Source: Branchipolynoe longqiensis
Taxonomy: Eukaryota; Annelida; Polychaeta; Phyllodocida; Polynoidae
NCBI GenBank assembly: GCA_030323885.1
Contig: CM059187.1
Location: 86,843,726-86,907,725 of the forward strand
Direction of reading: 5' to 3'
DNA: 64,000 bases
In this document: positions 63,464 to 64,000 of the stretch, piece after piece
Layout of the letters: every line of letters starts with the position of its first letter
How positions within the stretch are numbered: the stretch's first letter is position 1
Notes under the pieces: generated by a model
The model's database searches: none
The model's input: the letters and a program-made list of their open reading frames with translations, nothing else
Told to the model about the DNA's origin: nothing
Made by a program: the position numbers and the translations under genes

Positions 63464-63796
63464 CGTTGGTTGATTATTGGAGTTTTACGCCCTGGCAACA
63501 TCTATTATCATATCAGGATGGGTACCGACTTGTGACAGTGTGCACTCATTGTAACTTTATAGTACTGCCCCACTGGGAAATCAGAACACCAGTACCATGA
63601 CCTGACATCCCACTCAGTCACATTATCCTGACACTGAGCGAACCAGTCATTGCCCTATCCTAATAATGATGAGCACCAGGCTAGGAAGTGACAAGTATCA
63701 ATTTTATAAGTCATTGGTTTGACTCGACCGGGAACCGAACTCCCCGATCTCCCGCACGTGAAACACGCGCTCTACCGATTCGGCCATCGCGCCCGG
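63464..63796 (-). mobile_element. SINE family 1, full length, head type B
   Basis: GGAGTTTTACGCCCTGGCAAC to CTACCGATTCGGCCATCGCGC. Confidence 0.9.
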
Positions 63797-63834
63797 TAAA
63801 CGGTGCCTTTGGACGATACAGGGGATTACTCCCG

Positions 63835-63945
63835 CGGGTGTGTGTGTGTGTGGGGGGGGTTGAAGGGAGGGGGGGGGGGTTGAAGGGAGGGGGGGGGCAG
63901 CGGTGGTGGTGGGGGGGGGGGGCAGGGGGCGAGGCGGAGGGCCGG
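63835..63945 (+). repeat. GT and G-rich low-complexity tract
   Basis: GTGTGTGTG, then GGGGGGTTGAAGGGAGGGG twice and further G runs. Confidence 0.95.
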
Positions 63946-64000
63946 TGACAGCTCACGAACAGGCACTGCAGATCTAGCCGCTACTGATACAGATTATGTC

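Overview
The window looks like repeat-dense nuclear DNA of an animal, most likely a marine invertebrate. A lophotrochozoan such as a mollusc is my guess, but the sequence does not prove it. There are no operons, Shine-Dalgarno sites, rRNA genes or intact tRNA genes. Instead there are tRNA-derived SINEs, a LINE, tyrosine-recombinase (YR) retrotransposons, at least ten families of short terminal-inverted-repeat (TIR) elements, and many micro- and minisatellites. Most long open frames are low-complexity translations of satellites and were left out.

Layout. 0-9 kb: AT satellite, SINEs, a TTAA-flanked MITE, purine and pyrimidine tracts, and three weak candidate exons on the + strand (1763, 5508, 8789). 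9-17 kb: E-box repeats, a CCACA array, TIR elements, a large fold-back element at 12.66-13.39 kb and G-rich minisatellites. 17-19 kb: a 5'-truncated LINE inserted in a SINE. 19-29 kb: nested MITEs and SINEs, a 1-kb TTTACAC/CCACGTT minisatellite, and a diverged 95-bp tandem array. 29-38 kb: a minisatellite with repeated splice-donor-like sites, then the best host-gene candidate: short + strand exons whose reading phases agree, ending at a stop near 37.7 kb. 40.0-47.2 kb: two divergently oriented YR retroelements separated and flanked by TA arrays. 47-64 kb: more MITEs and SINEs, a TIR element filled with a 10-bp satellite (51.9-53.1 kb), two copies of a TIR element with an internal duplication (60-61.6 kb), and a 14-bp satellite that repeats the E-box CACGTG (61.8-62.2 kb).

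Two themes stand out. First, transposons repeatedly turn into satellites here: a SINE tail became an 82-bp array, a MITE subterminal region became an array at 48 kb, and a decamer expanded inside a TIR element. Second, the insertions are layered (LINE in SINE, SINE in MITE, MITE in MITE), which gives relative ages. The host-gene calls rest only on splice signals, phase and the look of the peptides. They are candidates, not established genes.
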